This document shows, in pieces, positions 46,379 to 57,257 of a stretch of DNA of 64,000 bases. The notes below the pieces were generated by a model. The model ran no database searches, was not told where the DNA came from, and was given only the letters and a program-made list of their open reading frames with translations. The number at the start of each line of letters is the position of its first letter. The first letter of the stretch is position 1. Position numbers and translations under genes: made by a program. Source of the stretch: Incurvaria masculella (lineage: Eukaryota > Arthropoda > Insecta > Lepidoptera > Incurvariidae); NCBI GenBank assembly GCA_946894095.1, contig OX335657.1, forward strand, positions 8,556,001-8,620,000. The letters run 5' to 3'.

Positions 46379-47283
46379 GTAATATGTATGTATGCATAAT
46401 CGATCGTGAAGCAAGGACATATTAATTGAAGAAAGAGGTCAGTAAAAATAACTACTTTACGAATATACTGCAAAGCTGGACCCAAACCAGAAAAACATAC
46501 CATTCTCGGGTTTTGCGTCTACCAATAATTGCAATACACCTGCTGTATACCCATAATTTGGAATTCTCCTGCAGTTCCTTCCTCCCGTAATCGATGCCTC
46601 CTACTAACATAGTGTTTCAGATTATACCTACATATATTTATTTAACGCTTTATCTGCGTTGCGGCCACAGAAATCGGAATTATTAACTAGAACGGTCAAG
46701 AAGTCAGCTTAGTATGGGAACCGAGCGTGTCAAGCTTGGCACCCACACAACCACATAAAATACACAGATGTCTCCCGACGCGCGGCGCAACCATTCGTGT
46801 GGGGCGCATCCACCTGCGTCAAACACATACATCGAAGTGTCGGTGCGCGGGTAGCGCACTACCACCTTCTCAGGTCACCCGTCGGCGAACGCGTCGAGCT
46901 GGGGATTGACGAGTATCGATAATTGTTATTTTTACTATCGATACAATTAATTTCTCATAGAAATAGATAGGTAGTTCTTTTATTTCGTTTTCTGCGTTGT
47001 TAGGAAGTAAAATTACCAGTTCAATATTTAAATTATGTCACGGTGCAATGAACTGTTATAATTCATACCATATGGTAGGGAAATTAGAGGAAAAAAAACG
47101 TTTTTTTCTCGAATTTAACTAAAAGTAAAATTTAATTGTATTAACTTGCCATATAGCTGTATTAAATTAGCATTAAGAACACTTGAGATTCACTGGGCTT
47201 TTCTACAACTAAAGAACTAAATATACAAACAGGATGTTAACGGAGTTATGGCCCAAACGTTAACCAGGTTTCCCTAGGCATAT
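46379..47283. other. Element DNA with one arm of an inverted repeat
   Basis: 46431-46481 and 46655-46690 are the inverse of sequences near 48555-48652. The part 46390-46610 is the inverse of the 12390-12590 stretch of copy 1. No gene recognised; the 60-codon frame at 46727-46909 has no family. Confidence 0.4.
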
Positions 47284-47287
47284 TTAA

Positions 47288-47829
47288 GGTGGCCCATCCC
47301 GCTCATCTCCCCATAAAAAAGGGGAAAGAAGATCACGCCCATATTTCTTGTCAGAGATCCAAAATGTTGCTCAAAATAGCTTTATTTGATCGAACTAGAT
47401 GTCTGATGACCATTGGCATTTTAAAATTGTGTTTGGTTTCTAAATTATAAGTTCCGAAAGTTTGAATTTTCTGAGCGTTTTATACAATAACTTTGGAGGT
47501 GGATTACGCAATGATAAAGTAAAAACATCTTAAAAAGATTAGTCATCAGACATAGCTTATTTAATCACGATATATAATCTATTGGGTTTTTGTTAGATTT
47601 TTGACTACAGCGGTCGTGGTTTACTTTTAGCTATAAGTCGTTTTGAAATTAAAATTTTGGTAAATCTTACCAAATCATACACTATGCACATTGTCTTTTT
47701 TGTGGACATGTTGCATCTTCCTCATCACGGAACCTGTTTTATTCTTTGAAACAGAGAAGGTCGCAGAGCGCAACAGCACGGTTTTGTACCGTGCCCGCGA
47801 ATGAGTTAGGCCCGCCGGATTGGGCCACC
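47288..47829 (+). repeat. TTAA-flanked MITE, complete
   Basis: TTAA at 47284-47287 and 47830-47833. Ends GGTGGCCCATCCCG and CGGATTGGGCCACC. Confidence 0.75.
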
Positions 47830-47845
47830 TTAAAGCAAAAAACCG

Positions 47846-47990
47846 ACCAACCGGCGTCGGACTTGCACACGAGAGGGTTCCGTACCGTCGTAAAAGATTT
47901 AACACAAAAGAAACAACTTTTTTGTAATATGTGTAATATTGAAATTTTACCTTTGTTCTTATAGCGGCAAAATAAATACACACTCCGATC
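47846..47990 (+). repeat. Dispersed (GGAC)n repeat, 5' half only
   Basis: ACCGACCAACCGGCGTCGGA to TATAGCGGCAAAATAAATAC. The microsatellite and 3' hairpin are missing. Confidence 0.55.
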
Positions 47991-48483
47991 GATATAATGA
48001 ATTTCGTTATCAAAATGTACTCTGTAGCCTAGCGATACAAGCGACCGCCTATTTTTACTGGACAATATGCAAGTAATGAAAACTTTTTTTAACTAAAACA
48101 TAACTGTAATAATAGAAACATCGATAACGCTAATTCTTGGTGTCATCATTACCTACTACCCAAATAAGCAAAATAAACGTTCAAACGCACTCAAATTTCA
48201 TATCGAAATAACCATAACACTAAGAAATAAAATCGATAGCACTCATTATTTGTCACATCACTACCCAACGCGACTGCGTTAGCGGAGAAATTCTTTCGAA
48301 AAATGATTTAAATATACAAATAACTGTTTTAGAATTGGCTTACCTATGAAATGTGATGCCATTGTTTTTGTAGGACACGTTCTCGTTTCGGTTTTTGCAG
48401 ATCCGCACTGAACAATTAGGCATTTCGACAATATTCTGGACAAACGCGCGCGCGCCGCGACCGGGTACGAACTGAGCGGCCGG

Positions 48484-48560
48484 CGTGACGTCACGTTTGC
48501 TTTTGTCACCAATTTTGGGTATAAGGCCGCCACGGAAATCGCGCGCGTCGCCCGTTCTAG
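48484..48560 (+). promoter_or_regulatory. Candidate transposase promoter
   Basis: CGTGACGTCACG (48484-48495) is a perfect 12-bp palindrome containing the CRE core TGACGTCA. TATAAG follows at 48520-48525, and the DNA around is GC-rich with CpG, unlike its surroundings. A start would be expected near 48550. The transposase codons open 0.8 kb downstream behind a splice acceptor-like TTATGTTTCAG (49351). The copy 1 deletion removes this region. The promoter role is inferred. Confidence 0.3.
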
Positions 48561-48600
48561 TTTAGTATATTCCGATTTCTGTGGTTGCGGCCATCGACTG

Positions 48601-48652
48601 CGAAGATTTCGTAAAGTAGTTCTTTTTACTGGGCTCTTTCTTCAATAATTAA
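48601..48652 (-). repeat. Right arm of a 2.2-kb-spaced inverted repeat
   Basis: TTCGTAAAGTAGTTCTTTTT...GGGCTCTTTCTTCAAT is the inverse of 46431-46481. The pair encloses a TTAA MITE, a partial dispersed repeat and the candidate promoter. Confidence 0.5.
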
Positions 48653-49377
48653 AACCCTAGTAAATAGGTGTAGCAAGCATATAGATTTGAAAGAATATGA
48701 GCAACTCATTAAAGCCATTATAATAGTCTATATTTTAATATTTCGATTTTTTTTCTACGGGTGTGTACTCTTAACCGACGCTGAGATAAAATAATATAAA
48801 TGGAGCTGTATAGGTCCATAAAAATCACAAAGTTTTTCGTGCATTGCATTTTTCTTTTTTGTAAAACATTTTTAAAATGTATCGAATTGCATAATTAGAT
48901 TCACTCATTTTGACAGAAAGAAAAATAAATTAAAAATGGCGGGAAACAAAATTTTACTAAATGGTTTCTTTTTTTAAACTATTCCTTTATCATGTCATCA
49001 AAACTAGCCAGGTACAAATATTACAGGCAAACACATTTTATTACAAGTTTATACATACTATATGCGAAAAGACCTTTTCCTCGACCTATTATACAGAATT
49101 GGTCCGGTCTGAAAACCAGCGCTGTGACATCAGTACACTGGTTGACATGTTCATGCTGAGATTACACCTTTTTTGTCATACGCAAAAATGCATTTTTTTT
49201 TCAACAAAACGTTAAAACGATTACATAAATGTAAAGTTACCACCTACTTGTAATTATGTACATTAAGATATGGGATGTTTTTCGTGATGATATTTTTATA
49301 TAGGTATATATTACCACAATCGAAGTATTTAATAACTAATTTATGTTTCAGGATATTTTAGAAGAAAGGACGTCGAC
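48653..49377. other. Possible transposase 5' intron
   Basis: AT-rich, no repeat recognised. It ends with TTATGTTTCAG at 49351 in front of codons GYFRRKDVD that are in frame with the start at 49378. An in-frame stop lies just upstream of the acceptor. The 84-codon frame 48961-49215 has no recognised domain. Confidence 0.3.
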
Positions 49378-51349
49378 ATGGAAGAAATTCTACGATTTAA
49401 GACGTGTAATCGTTATCCTGCGGATTTAAAAACAAAAAGTCAAAAATCAAATTTCAGGCGGCATTGCCGACTATTTTCACTGCAGGGAGGCCAGTTATAT
49501 TATACCCGCGTTCATAAGAAACGCACAAATGCTGAAACTGAATTTGATATAGTTAATAGAAGACTAGTTGTTATAGATAAAAATCAACAGATATCTATTA
49601 TAAAAGCTTTTCATGAAGGTTTGTCCAGTAGTGTGGAGGCCACAGCTCTCTCTGGGCACAGAGGTAGAGATAAAATGATTGAAATGCTCCGAGCCAGATA
49701 TTATTGGCCTTATATGTGTGTGCAAGCCAGGGATTATTGTTATAAATGTTTAACTTGCCAAAAAGTAAATCCTGCATCATTAAAAGTCGTGGATTCGCTA
49801 CAGCCTGTGCCAGTTCCGTCCAGAGTTATGGCTCAAATCGGTATAGACATATGTTCTCTACCAGAAGTTGATGGCCTACGCTATATCGTGGTCGCCATCG
49901 ACTATTTTTCAAAATGGATCGAAGCGAGAGCACTCGAAAACAAATCGGCCAAGTCAGTTGCAACATTTATCTACGAAGAAATAATATGTAGGCACGGCTG
50001 TATAGAAACAATTATAAGCGACCAAGGTCGGGAATTTTGTAACGCCCTTGTCGAAGAACTTCTACAACGGACTGGGGCGAAACATCGCGTGACTTCACCT
50101 TACCACCCACAGGCTAACCTAACGGTCTTGTGGAAAGAGCGAATCGGAGCATAAAAAATACTTTGCTCAAAGTTCTTGAGGAAAATGTTGAGCAATGGCC
50201 AAATGCACTGCACGGTGTCCTCTTTGCTATGCGCTCAGCCCCTCATACATCCACAAAATGTTCACCCTTTTTTATATTGTACCATAAACAGGCCCGATTA
50301 CCAATTGATGTCCAAAATCTTCCAGCCGTGGAACACGCAGATTCACCACCTAAAATTCAGCAGCATTTAATATGTGATGAGACGGAAGAACATTTTGATA
50401 TTGTACAGTTTAATGAAGTGTTGCAGATGATGACTAAAGTTAACCAATCTCTGCACACATCTATTTCAAGAAATATAAAGGCTGCGCAAGAAGTGCAAAG
50501 AAATAGTTATAACCAGCGACATTTAACTGGAATTAATTTAAAAGAGGGCCAATCTGTGCTACTTATAAATGCCAGACGTCTAGATAGAAAGGGTGACAAA
50601 TATCAACTTCCCAAATCTGGTCCTTATAAAATCATCTCAATAAATGATCGTGACGTGTAGTTTTGATGAATAAAAATGGTGTTATTTTACGTACCAAGTA
50701 TCCCCTTAAGCGTCTCGTAGCTCTGAAAGAAACTGATACATCAACTTTCCCCCAAAATCCAGACTGTAGTGTTGAGTCCTCTGCCCAGACTGTAAATAGT
50801 GATGAAATGTTAGAGATAATCGAGAGTAATAAAACAAATACAAATGAAAGTTTATTTTTTAAACCGGTATCAGGCGACTGGCAGGAAAAAATGGCCCATA
50901 ATCTTGGAGTACCTATCTACAAAGTAAATCATTCTCAGAACTCAAAGCTAGGGAAACCGAATACCTGCCAAGAAATATTAGGGGATGGCAACTGTTTTTT
51001 TCGCTGTCTATCATACGTGATCACTGGGGTTCAAACGTTTCATGATACCATTCGAAGCTGTTTGATTTCGTTTATGTTACAAGATGTTAGAGTACAAAAT
51101 TTCCTTGGAAATGTAGATATACGGACATATTTGCAATCCACCCATATGGCACTGGACCGCACCTGGGCAACGGAGACAGAGGTGTTTGCAAGTGCATTAT
51201 TTTTTAATGTAGACATACAGGTCTACCTTAATAATCACTGGCTCCGATTTAGCGGGACTGGGTCACTTGATGACCCACCCTCTCTAACTGCCATCTATCT
51301 GTATAACCGAGGGGGTAATCACTTCGAGGTAGTGACATCTGTAGTTTAA
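49378..51349 (+). pseudogene. Ginger-like transposase (HHCC, D,D35E, GPY/F, OTU), two frameshifts
   Basis: The first frame (49378-50154) has an N-terminal 'YPADLK' and 'LYYT' region, then the zinc-binding HHCC part (H79, H94 in 'SGHRGRDKM', C124 and C127 in 'CYKCLTCQK'), 'YYWPYM', and the integrase core with D157 and D215. A 5-bp tandem duplication (CTAAC) near 50117 shifts the frame just before the catalytic Glu. The second frame (50130-50660) continues through Glu to the GPY module. A lost base near 50651 ends it, and the third frame (50663-51349) carries the OTU domain. The OTU nucleophile Cys is in 'DGNCFFR', the mid motif is TWATETEVFASALF, and the His is in 'GNHFEVV'. The total is about 655 codons. 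The true start may lie in an upstream exon. Copy 1 is intact at both of these break points. Confidence 0.88.
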
Positions 51350-51692
51350 CATTAATACCAAAAAAAAATATTGTTATCTCAAATGGAGATTCGAATGGCC
51401 ATTGTTTAGGAAAGTGTCAAAATAAGTTACAGTACATAATATAATTTATTCTCGTTATGAAATCGCATATATAACAGGTAATCTCTGCACTTAAACTAAT
51501 GTAAAATATAACGACTGGCGTCTGTCCTTATGTATGTCTGCCTATTAAGAATTAGCACTATTTTTGTTTAATTTTAATGCAGTTTATATCTACATGATTT
51601 TTTTAAACGTACATGAATTTCTAAAATACTACAACTACTGCCATGATATAAGCCAAAAACGCATCTATGTATTTGCTATGACTTGACCTTTC

Positions 51693-52004
51693 ATGGGATG
51701 GAAAACACGGAAATGTTTTTCCGGGAACGGTTCAAATAAACACAGGGAAACATATGAAGACGTTTTGAGGACCTTTAACATGACAGATAACCCTAATAAT
51801 TACAAACGAATGCTTAAACTTTGCAAACCGTTTCTAGCCAGATGTATTGTATTGTATTGTATTGTTTATTCATCATCCATAGACAGTACACTGCACTCGG
51901 ATTTGTCATATTTTAGCATTGGCCAGTTCAGCAAAACAAAACACAGGGAAGAGGAACTGAAAAGAAACTCCGCTGTTTTTTTTTTCAACGTCCACTTAGT
52001 CTAA
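51693..52004 (+). CDS. Hypothetical frame downstream of the transposase, copy 2
   Basis: Counterpart of 22237-22590. A different length of T-run near 51977 changes the C-terminus, so the real end, if any, is before it. Confidence 0.2.
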   Translation: MGWKTRKCFSGNGSNKHRETYEDVLRTFNMTDNPNNYKRMLKLCKPFLARCIVLYCIVYSSSIDSTLHSDLSYFSIGQFSKTKHREEELKRNSAVFFFNVHLV

Positions 52005-52109
52005 GTTTACAAAAGTGTTTGTCAATTATTTTAACAAAAACATAGGTAAAACACTAAATTAACATGAAACTTTGTATTATTTTTTTTGTTCACTGTCGGT
52101 TGGACACGT

Positions 52110-52573
52110 TTAGAGAACGAGATTCGAATATAAAAGAGAACCATTATTTTTATGTATATCAGATTGCACATTTTCGTTTGCATTTGCATCCAATGGAATG
52201 AATGCTAAATTGGATGTTTTCATAACATAATTACAATTTTGAATTTGGTGTGCAAGGGCTCTTAGTCCCAGGTTATTAAGAGCTCCATGATTGTTATAAC
52301 ATGGTCTCAATAGTGAATTTAAATCTAGGAAAGTAGTATTTGGTACACTTTTTGTAAGTGTATATATATTTGTATTAGTTCTATAGGCAGTAGCATTAAT
52401 GTTGTGCGAATTATTTGTGAAAGGTGGCACATACAACAGGGAACTAATAAATAATTTATTTTTTTGCGTCCACACATGTCTACTACATAATTTACACATT
52501 TCGTAAATATGTTCACATCAGCATTTGAACCTGCATTGCCCACTAACAAAATAACAATGTCATTTTCCCGCAT
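52110..52573 (-). pseudogene. Broken SGNH/GDSL-hydrolase-like frame, copy 2
   Basis: Frames 52325-52573 and 52110-52499 overlap as in copy 1. This copy keeps an extra about 40 bases that add 'DMCGRKKINYLLVP', the beta-strand segment that precedes 'NINATAYRTN' in this type of fold, making the SGNH reading more plausible. A frame change lies within that addition. There is no serine motif region upstream and no clear DxxH at the end. Confidence 0.38.
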
Positions 52574-52692
52574 CCCATTGACCTTGATGAGTTAAGTGTA
52601 AAAGAAATGAAGCAACTTCTTTTAGTAGACGGTTGGTTAAATTAATTCGAAGACTTCAAATGATACTCCTATAATACTTCAGAACAAAAAAA

Positions 52693-52990
52693 CCCGGCCA
52701 AGTGCGAGTTTGACTCGCACACGAAGGGTTCCGTACCATCGTAAAAGATTTAACACAAACAAATCACGTTTTTTTGTATGGGGCCTCCCTTAAATTTTTA
52801 TTTTTTAAAAATGTCACCTATTTGCTGTTATAGCGGCAAAATAAATACACACTCTGTAAAAATTTCAGCTGCCTACCTATTACGGTTCATGAGATACAGC
52901 CCTGTGACAGACCGAAGAATGGGCGGACGGACGGACAGCGGAGGCTTAGTAATAGGGTTCCGTTTTCACCTTTTGGGTACGGAACCCTAA
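52693..52990 (+). repeat. Dispersed (GGAC)n repeat
   Basis: Counterpart of 23195-23492. Confidence 0.75.
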
Positions 52991-54091
52991 ACATTACAAC
53001 GGATCTCAGGAACTGAATAAAAGTTAAAAGTTAAATACGGAAATATGACGATTACGAGTGCAGCGAGCTGTCTATCGATGATAAATAAAATACAAATATG
53101 CTTAAATTGTTTAAATAAAACATATCCGCGTATCTTGTTGTTCTTTTGTAAAATTTTTACCTCAATCGTCTCAATAGGCATTTAAGTTCAGACATAATAA
53201 GCGCATCGGCCATGGGTCAATTAACTTCTTAACGGATTGAACATAGTGTAGAAAATTACTGTTCGTGACGGGCCTTACAGATTGCGCCGTAAGATAACAT
53301 GTCTAAATAAATTATAATATAATAATGCTTTTTATAAGTACATTTGTAAACTTTATTAACCTATGTTTTAGAAGATAAGATTGAAAAAATAGCAGTTAAG
53401 GATTGTGAGAATTGTGAACTTTATTTTGTTGAAATAAAATCCACTAATTAATGTCTTTAACTGGGATGAGGGTATCAGGGGTGCTGTGCTTTTAAATACT
53501 TACATGGAGACTGGTGGATGAGATTAATGTAAGACTGAAGAAAATCATGCCTGGAGGCCATTTAATGAGTAGTTCAACAATATTTTTATATAACAATTAA
53601 TGGGTCGGATAATGGGTTAATAATGCATTCATGGCCTATTGGAAAGTCCATTAGTTGTTATATGATATAGGGGACGCCATGCTTGCTTTCACTGTAAGGT
53701 GCAACACTCGCAACAGTCACCAAGCCGGCAATTAATTGACGTTTTCACAACCAATAGCTAGCACATGCGCTACTGGACCCCCATTCTGGGACTGCAGTTG
53801 ATGGCGGGCCACCCCGATCAAGCCTTTTATTGCGAAACTCCGAGTGCACCTGCTCCCAGAAAAAGTAAGACTAATAAACAACGCCATCGCGACTCGGCGC
53901 GCCTAGCCGTCGCCGCCCCAGTGCCCATGTTGTCTACGGATCTACCCGCGCCGGCTCTTTAGGGGTGTATGAGTAGAAACCCCAAAGCTGAGAATCGTAG
54001 GGCAGGGAAGCCACCCACTGCCTTACCAGCGGGGTCATTTCGAAGCAATCGACTGATTCGTCAGAAATCAGCTCTACCGAATTTCGATTCG
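52991..54091. other. Unannotated element DNA
   Basis: Counterpart of 23493-24585; no gene recognised. Differs at 53890-53955, where this copy has GGCGCGCCTAGCCGTCGCCG and then a unique stretch. Confidence 0.35.
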
Positions 54092-54378
54092 GTTTAGGCT
54101 GGCCGTGATTTGGATGCCACGTAAAATTGTAGGTCTCCTTCTTTATTTACCAGGTGGTAGGGCTAATCCCGCCTGGGTTGGTACCATCGCATTGAACGAA
54201 CGATGGTCGAAGCGGCAATGAAAATTGTCCATGTTTTCCATTCAGTTCAACGTAGACGAGCAATATAAGGGAGGTCCTGGCATAGCACCTAGTTCCTATG
54301 TGGTGTGTTAGGCTAATATCTGACGGCTAGTTTAGTATTAGCCATCCATGTCCATTTACATAAAAAAACATAAAAAAA
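54092..54378 (+). repeat. SINE body fragment
   Basis: Counterpart of 24586-24866. Confidence 0.6.
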
Positions 54379-54521
54379 GAATGTCACGCATCACCGGTCG
54401 AACTCATGAAGTAAATCCCCACGCCCATGAGCTCCAAGACACTCTATTATCTAGACATCTTGGAGTCTGTTTTTATATTCGGAATCTTAAATTAAAGAGA
54501 AAACCTCGTTTGGAGCTCGTA

Positions 54522-54533
54522 ATGTAATATAAT
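54522..54533. other. Empty Helitron site
   Basis: ATGTAATATAATATAAG is uninterrupted here; copy 1 has a 966-bp Helitron between A and T. Confidence 0.8.
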
Positions 54534-54756
54534 ATAAGATGTAATAAAAGAGTATGTACCTACCACCTATTATTATTATGGCAGTTTGTCAACGGAGCGG
54601 CGGTGACGCGTCTCGGTTTTGTTTATACAACTCGAAGCACTCGAATCTACCTCCCATTCACTTTGTCGGCCGCCTTGTTTGGTATTCAACTTGATTTATG
54701 ATCATAAAACGACATAATTAGTGTCAAATTACTGTAAACAGGGGTTCACTTTTAGA

Positions 54757-54784
54757 GGGGATTCATTCCTGCCTGAGACACCGC
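54757..54784 (-). repeat. Right terminus of giant element copy 2: TIR and TSD CCGC
   Basis: The inverted repeat is 54757-54775, then AG and ACA to 54780; the target duplication CCGC is 54781-54784. Confidence 0.88.
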
Positions 54785-56024
54785 CATCACATCATGCCTA
54801 TCTACATCTATACTCACCATATACATATCCATATGCATGCAAGAACCGCACGCAATGCCGAGTACGATGTTATGCTATACATACGAATTTATGTTTCTTG
54901 CGGGGTTAGCGTAGCACATACCTATAATTTATACAGCCGTGTATAATGGAGAGACTGCATTCGAATTCTCCCTAATTTACGGCCTTCCTAAGTTTATTAT
55001 TGAAAGCTTTTTGTTTCGATCAATGAAAGCTAGCCGAAAAAGGGAACTAGGTAGGTATAATGTAAAAAAAGCGTTGGTCTTCCGCACATTCCGACAGCGG
55101 TCCCTGATAGGCAAAAGGAATGCCCTGCCCAACTAAAATTCGCCTGCAAACATTCATAAAGTGGAGCTAAAATAATCATTGGGAATTACGTACTGACGAC
55201 ACGTTACTCGAGGTTTACTGCAGATTGTATTTCAGGCTTAGTCGGTCGTTTCGCTTATTCAATGCAGTGTTGGTAGTAAAAGACCAGACGTTAAATAACG
55301 CAACTCGTGTTTATCTGCATTATAATTTACGTGAAGCGTTCAAACAAAGCGTCCGCAACATGCCAACTGTCCGTTTGATTAGCCAGTGACATTACGTACG
55401 GGCCATCGCATGGTCGTTAGTAGTTAGAGTCGGGACACGTCTCGGCTGGAAGTGGAGTTCGCTTTCGGCCTAGAGATTGCCGGCTAAATTGGTCTGCATT
55501 ATTGCGCTAATGGCTCCGTGACCTAATGCGGTGTCTGTAATGTTCTATTCGACGCGTTGCCGCACCGCCGTTCCGCGCCGCAACACCGCGTTGACGCACT
55601 CATCCTGAAATGGGATCCAATTCGCTCGCGAACAGCGAAATGAGAAACCTACGTCAGTATGGGCAAAGAATGTATGGGTAGTCAGAGTTCTCACCTACAT
55701 CGGCGTTTACTGAGCCTCTAGTCCGACTTGTCACCTAAATTGTGCGCGCAGTGAACGTTAACTGAGTCGTTACCCTATCAATTCCCCATGCTACGGGCGA
55801 TAACTGCTTTCATGCACTTAATGTTTTTCTAGGTTTTTTAAATTTTGGATTCCAAAATATATTATAGAAATATATGTCTGTATTTTTTAATTATAGACAT
55901 ACATTTCTATCTATGTGTATCTATGCCAATAGTAGCTCTACGCGCATTCGACCGACATGCTCATTCGGCGCCGCCATATCTTGAGGAAAGTACGTTTTTT
56001 TTAATGAAATTGTGCATGGAGGTA
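54785..56024. other. Right flank without recognised gene
   Basis: Open frames up to 65 codons without family motifs. A degraded trace of the 5641-5951 MITE family is seen near 55688-55745 (GAGTTCTCACCTACATCGGC). Confidence 0.4.
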
Positions 56025-56355
56025 TATTAGCCCTCCACACCTACTGTCATGATATTAACTCAACACACCACATGGGAATTAGGAAAAACGGAAAACATTT
56101 ATTGTCGTTTCGACCACATTTTCATCCAATGGGATGCTACCAACCGGGCGGGCTTAACCCTACCACCTAGTAGGAGAAGGGGACCTAAAGTTTTACATGG
56201 ATTAGGAACCATGGAGCAGCTCGATTTTGTGAAGAAATGCACTTATCCAACTCGGTAAGAGAAAGAAAGTGGTGCATGAACGGGGCGAGGGTTTGAACCC
56301 AGAACGCTGGTATGCTAGGCAAGTCCCGTGCCACTAGGCTGCGAGCCGCTCGTAA
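56025..56355 (-). repeat. tRNA-derived SINE, full length, minus strand
   Basis: Read on the minus strand: head GCGGCTCGCAGCCTAGTGGC (A box), GGTTCAAACCC (B box, at about 56294-56304), CCCGTTCATGCACCACTTTC, TTCCTAATCC-type body, GGTTGGTAGCATCCCATTGG and the tail with a shortened CCATC part. It is the best preserved head in the window and outside the giant elements. Confidence 0.8.
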
Positions 56356-56972
56356 ATTATACTAAACGCTATAAAAGGATAGTAACTTTTTACGATACTT
56401 TTCTAGTTGTTGAGGTTACAAAATCTGGTTGCAATCGAACAACGCGTGGAGACGGCACTGTTGGCACTGTCGCGGCCCCCTCCTCGTATTTCTGCACACC
56501 ACAAAGACGCGAGCAGCGCTGGCAAACACCCCTCCAGTCGGCAAAAAAACAGGGTTTCCGACGCATCTTCGTCGCTGCATTTCTCGGAACCCCGCGGGGC
56601 GCGGCGAGCACATGTCGAATGTCGATCGTGTTTGCACAGCAACTTTAGGGGCGCCCCTATTAGTGAACGAATTTAGCTTGCGAACAATAATATAATCGAC
56701 GGAATTTTTGGTACGTCTTTTTTGGATAGGCTTCCTTTCGGTTTTAAAATCATTGACATAAATGTTACTACTACGTAAGGACAGGCCCTTCCATACAACA
56801 CACATGGAGCAAAAAAAGTGGTGTTCTATGCGTCGCGGGGACACCACTTCGTCGCCAACTCGTCAGTTAGCCGCTCGCTGTCGTCATGCGCCTATGAGCG
56901 TCGCATCTGACTAATAATGGGCCCCAAAAATGCCCAATTGGGTGGTAAAACCGTGCAAAAATGACATAAAAA
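56356..56972. other. Right flank without recognised gene
   Basis: Several overlapping frames on both strands around 56390-56700 reflect moderate GC content; no domain seen. Confidence 0.4.
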
Positions 56973-57257
56973 ACAGGCCAAATGCGAGTCGGACTCGCAC
57001 ATGAAGGTTTCCGTACCATCGTACAAGACTTAACACCATAAATAAAAATCACGTTTTTTGTATTGTATTATTATTTTTTTAATTATTTATATTTTACCGG
57101 CAAAGTAAATACACGCTCTGTGATTTCAGCTGCCTACATATTACAGGTAATGAGATAGAGCTCTGACAGACAGACGGACGGACGGACGGATGGACGGACG
57201 AACAGCGGAGGCTTAGTAATAGGGTTCCGTTGGCACCCTTTGTGTACGGAATCCTAA
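56973..57257 (+). repeat. Dispersed (GGAC)n repeat, diverged
   Basis: AGGCCAAATGCGAGTCGGAC to TGTGTACGGAATCCTAAAAA. An older copy outside the giant elements. Confidence 0.7.

Larger units (their letters stand above)
31826..54780 (+). mobile_element. Giant Ginger-like DNA transposon, copy 2
   Basis: It starts TGTAA + the 19-bp inverted repeat (31831-31849) and ends with the inverse repeat (54757-54775) + AG + ACA, flanked by CCGC at 31822-31825 and 54781-54784. The target sequence differs from copy 1, so the two are separate transposition products and not a segmental duplication. It is 4.1 kb longer than copy 1, mainly because it keeps the 4.85-kb region 44937-49790 with the foldback element, MITEs, a candidate promoter and the N-terminal transposase codons. 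Private to it are a non-LTR fragment (33251-33810) and a Helitron 3' relic that copy 1 has lost (37619-38162). Transposase codons run 49378-51349 with two frameshifts. Confidence 0.85.

Noticed and set aside
49378..51349. Integrase as part of an LTR retrotransposon
   Set aside because: There is no gag, protease or in-frame reverse transcriptase or RNase H before it, no LTRs around it, and the element has inverted termini.
7369..54775. Maverick/Polinton or other virus-like giant element
   Set aside because: No polymerase B, packaging ATPase or capsid-like frames are seen; termini are short and the duplication is 4 bp, not 5-6 bp.
7364..54780. Segmental duplication of host DNA as explanation of the two long similar blocks
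   Set aside because: The similarity stops exactly at inverted-repeat termini, and each block has its own 4-bp target duplication (GCGG or CCGC), which fits transposition.
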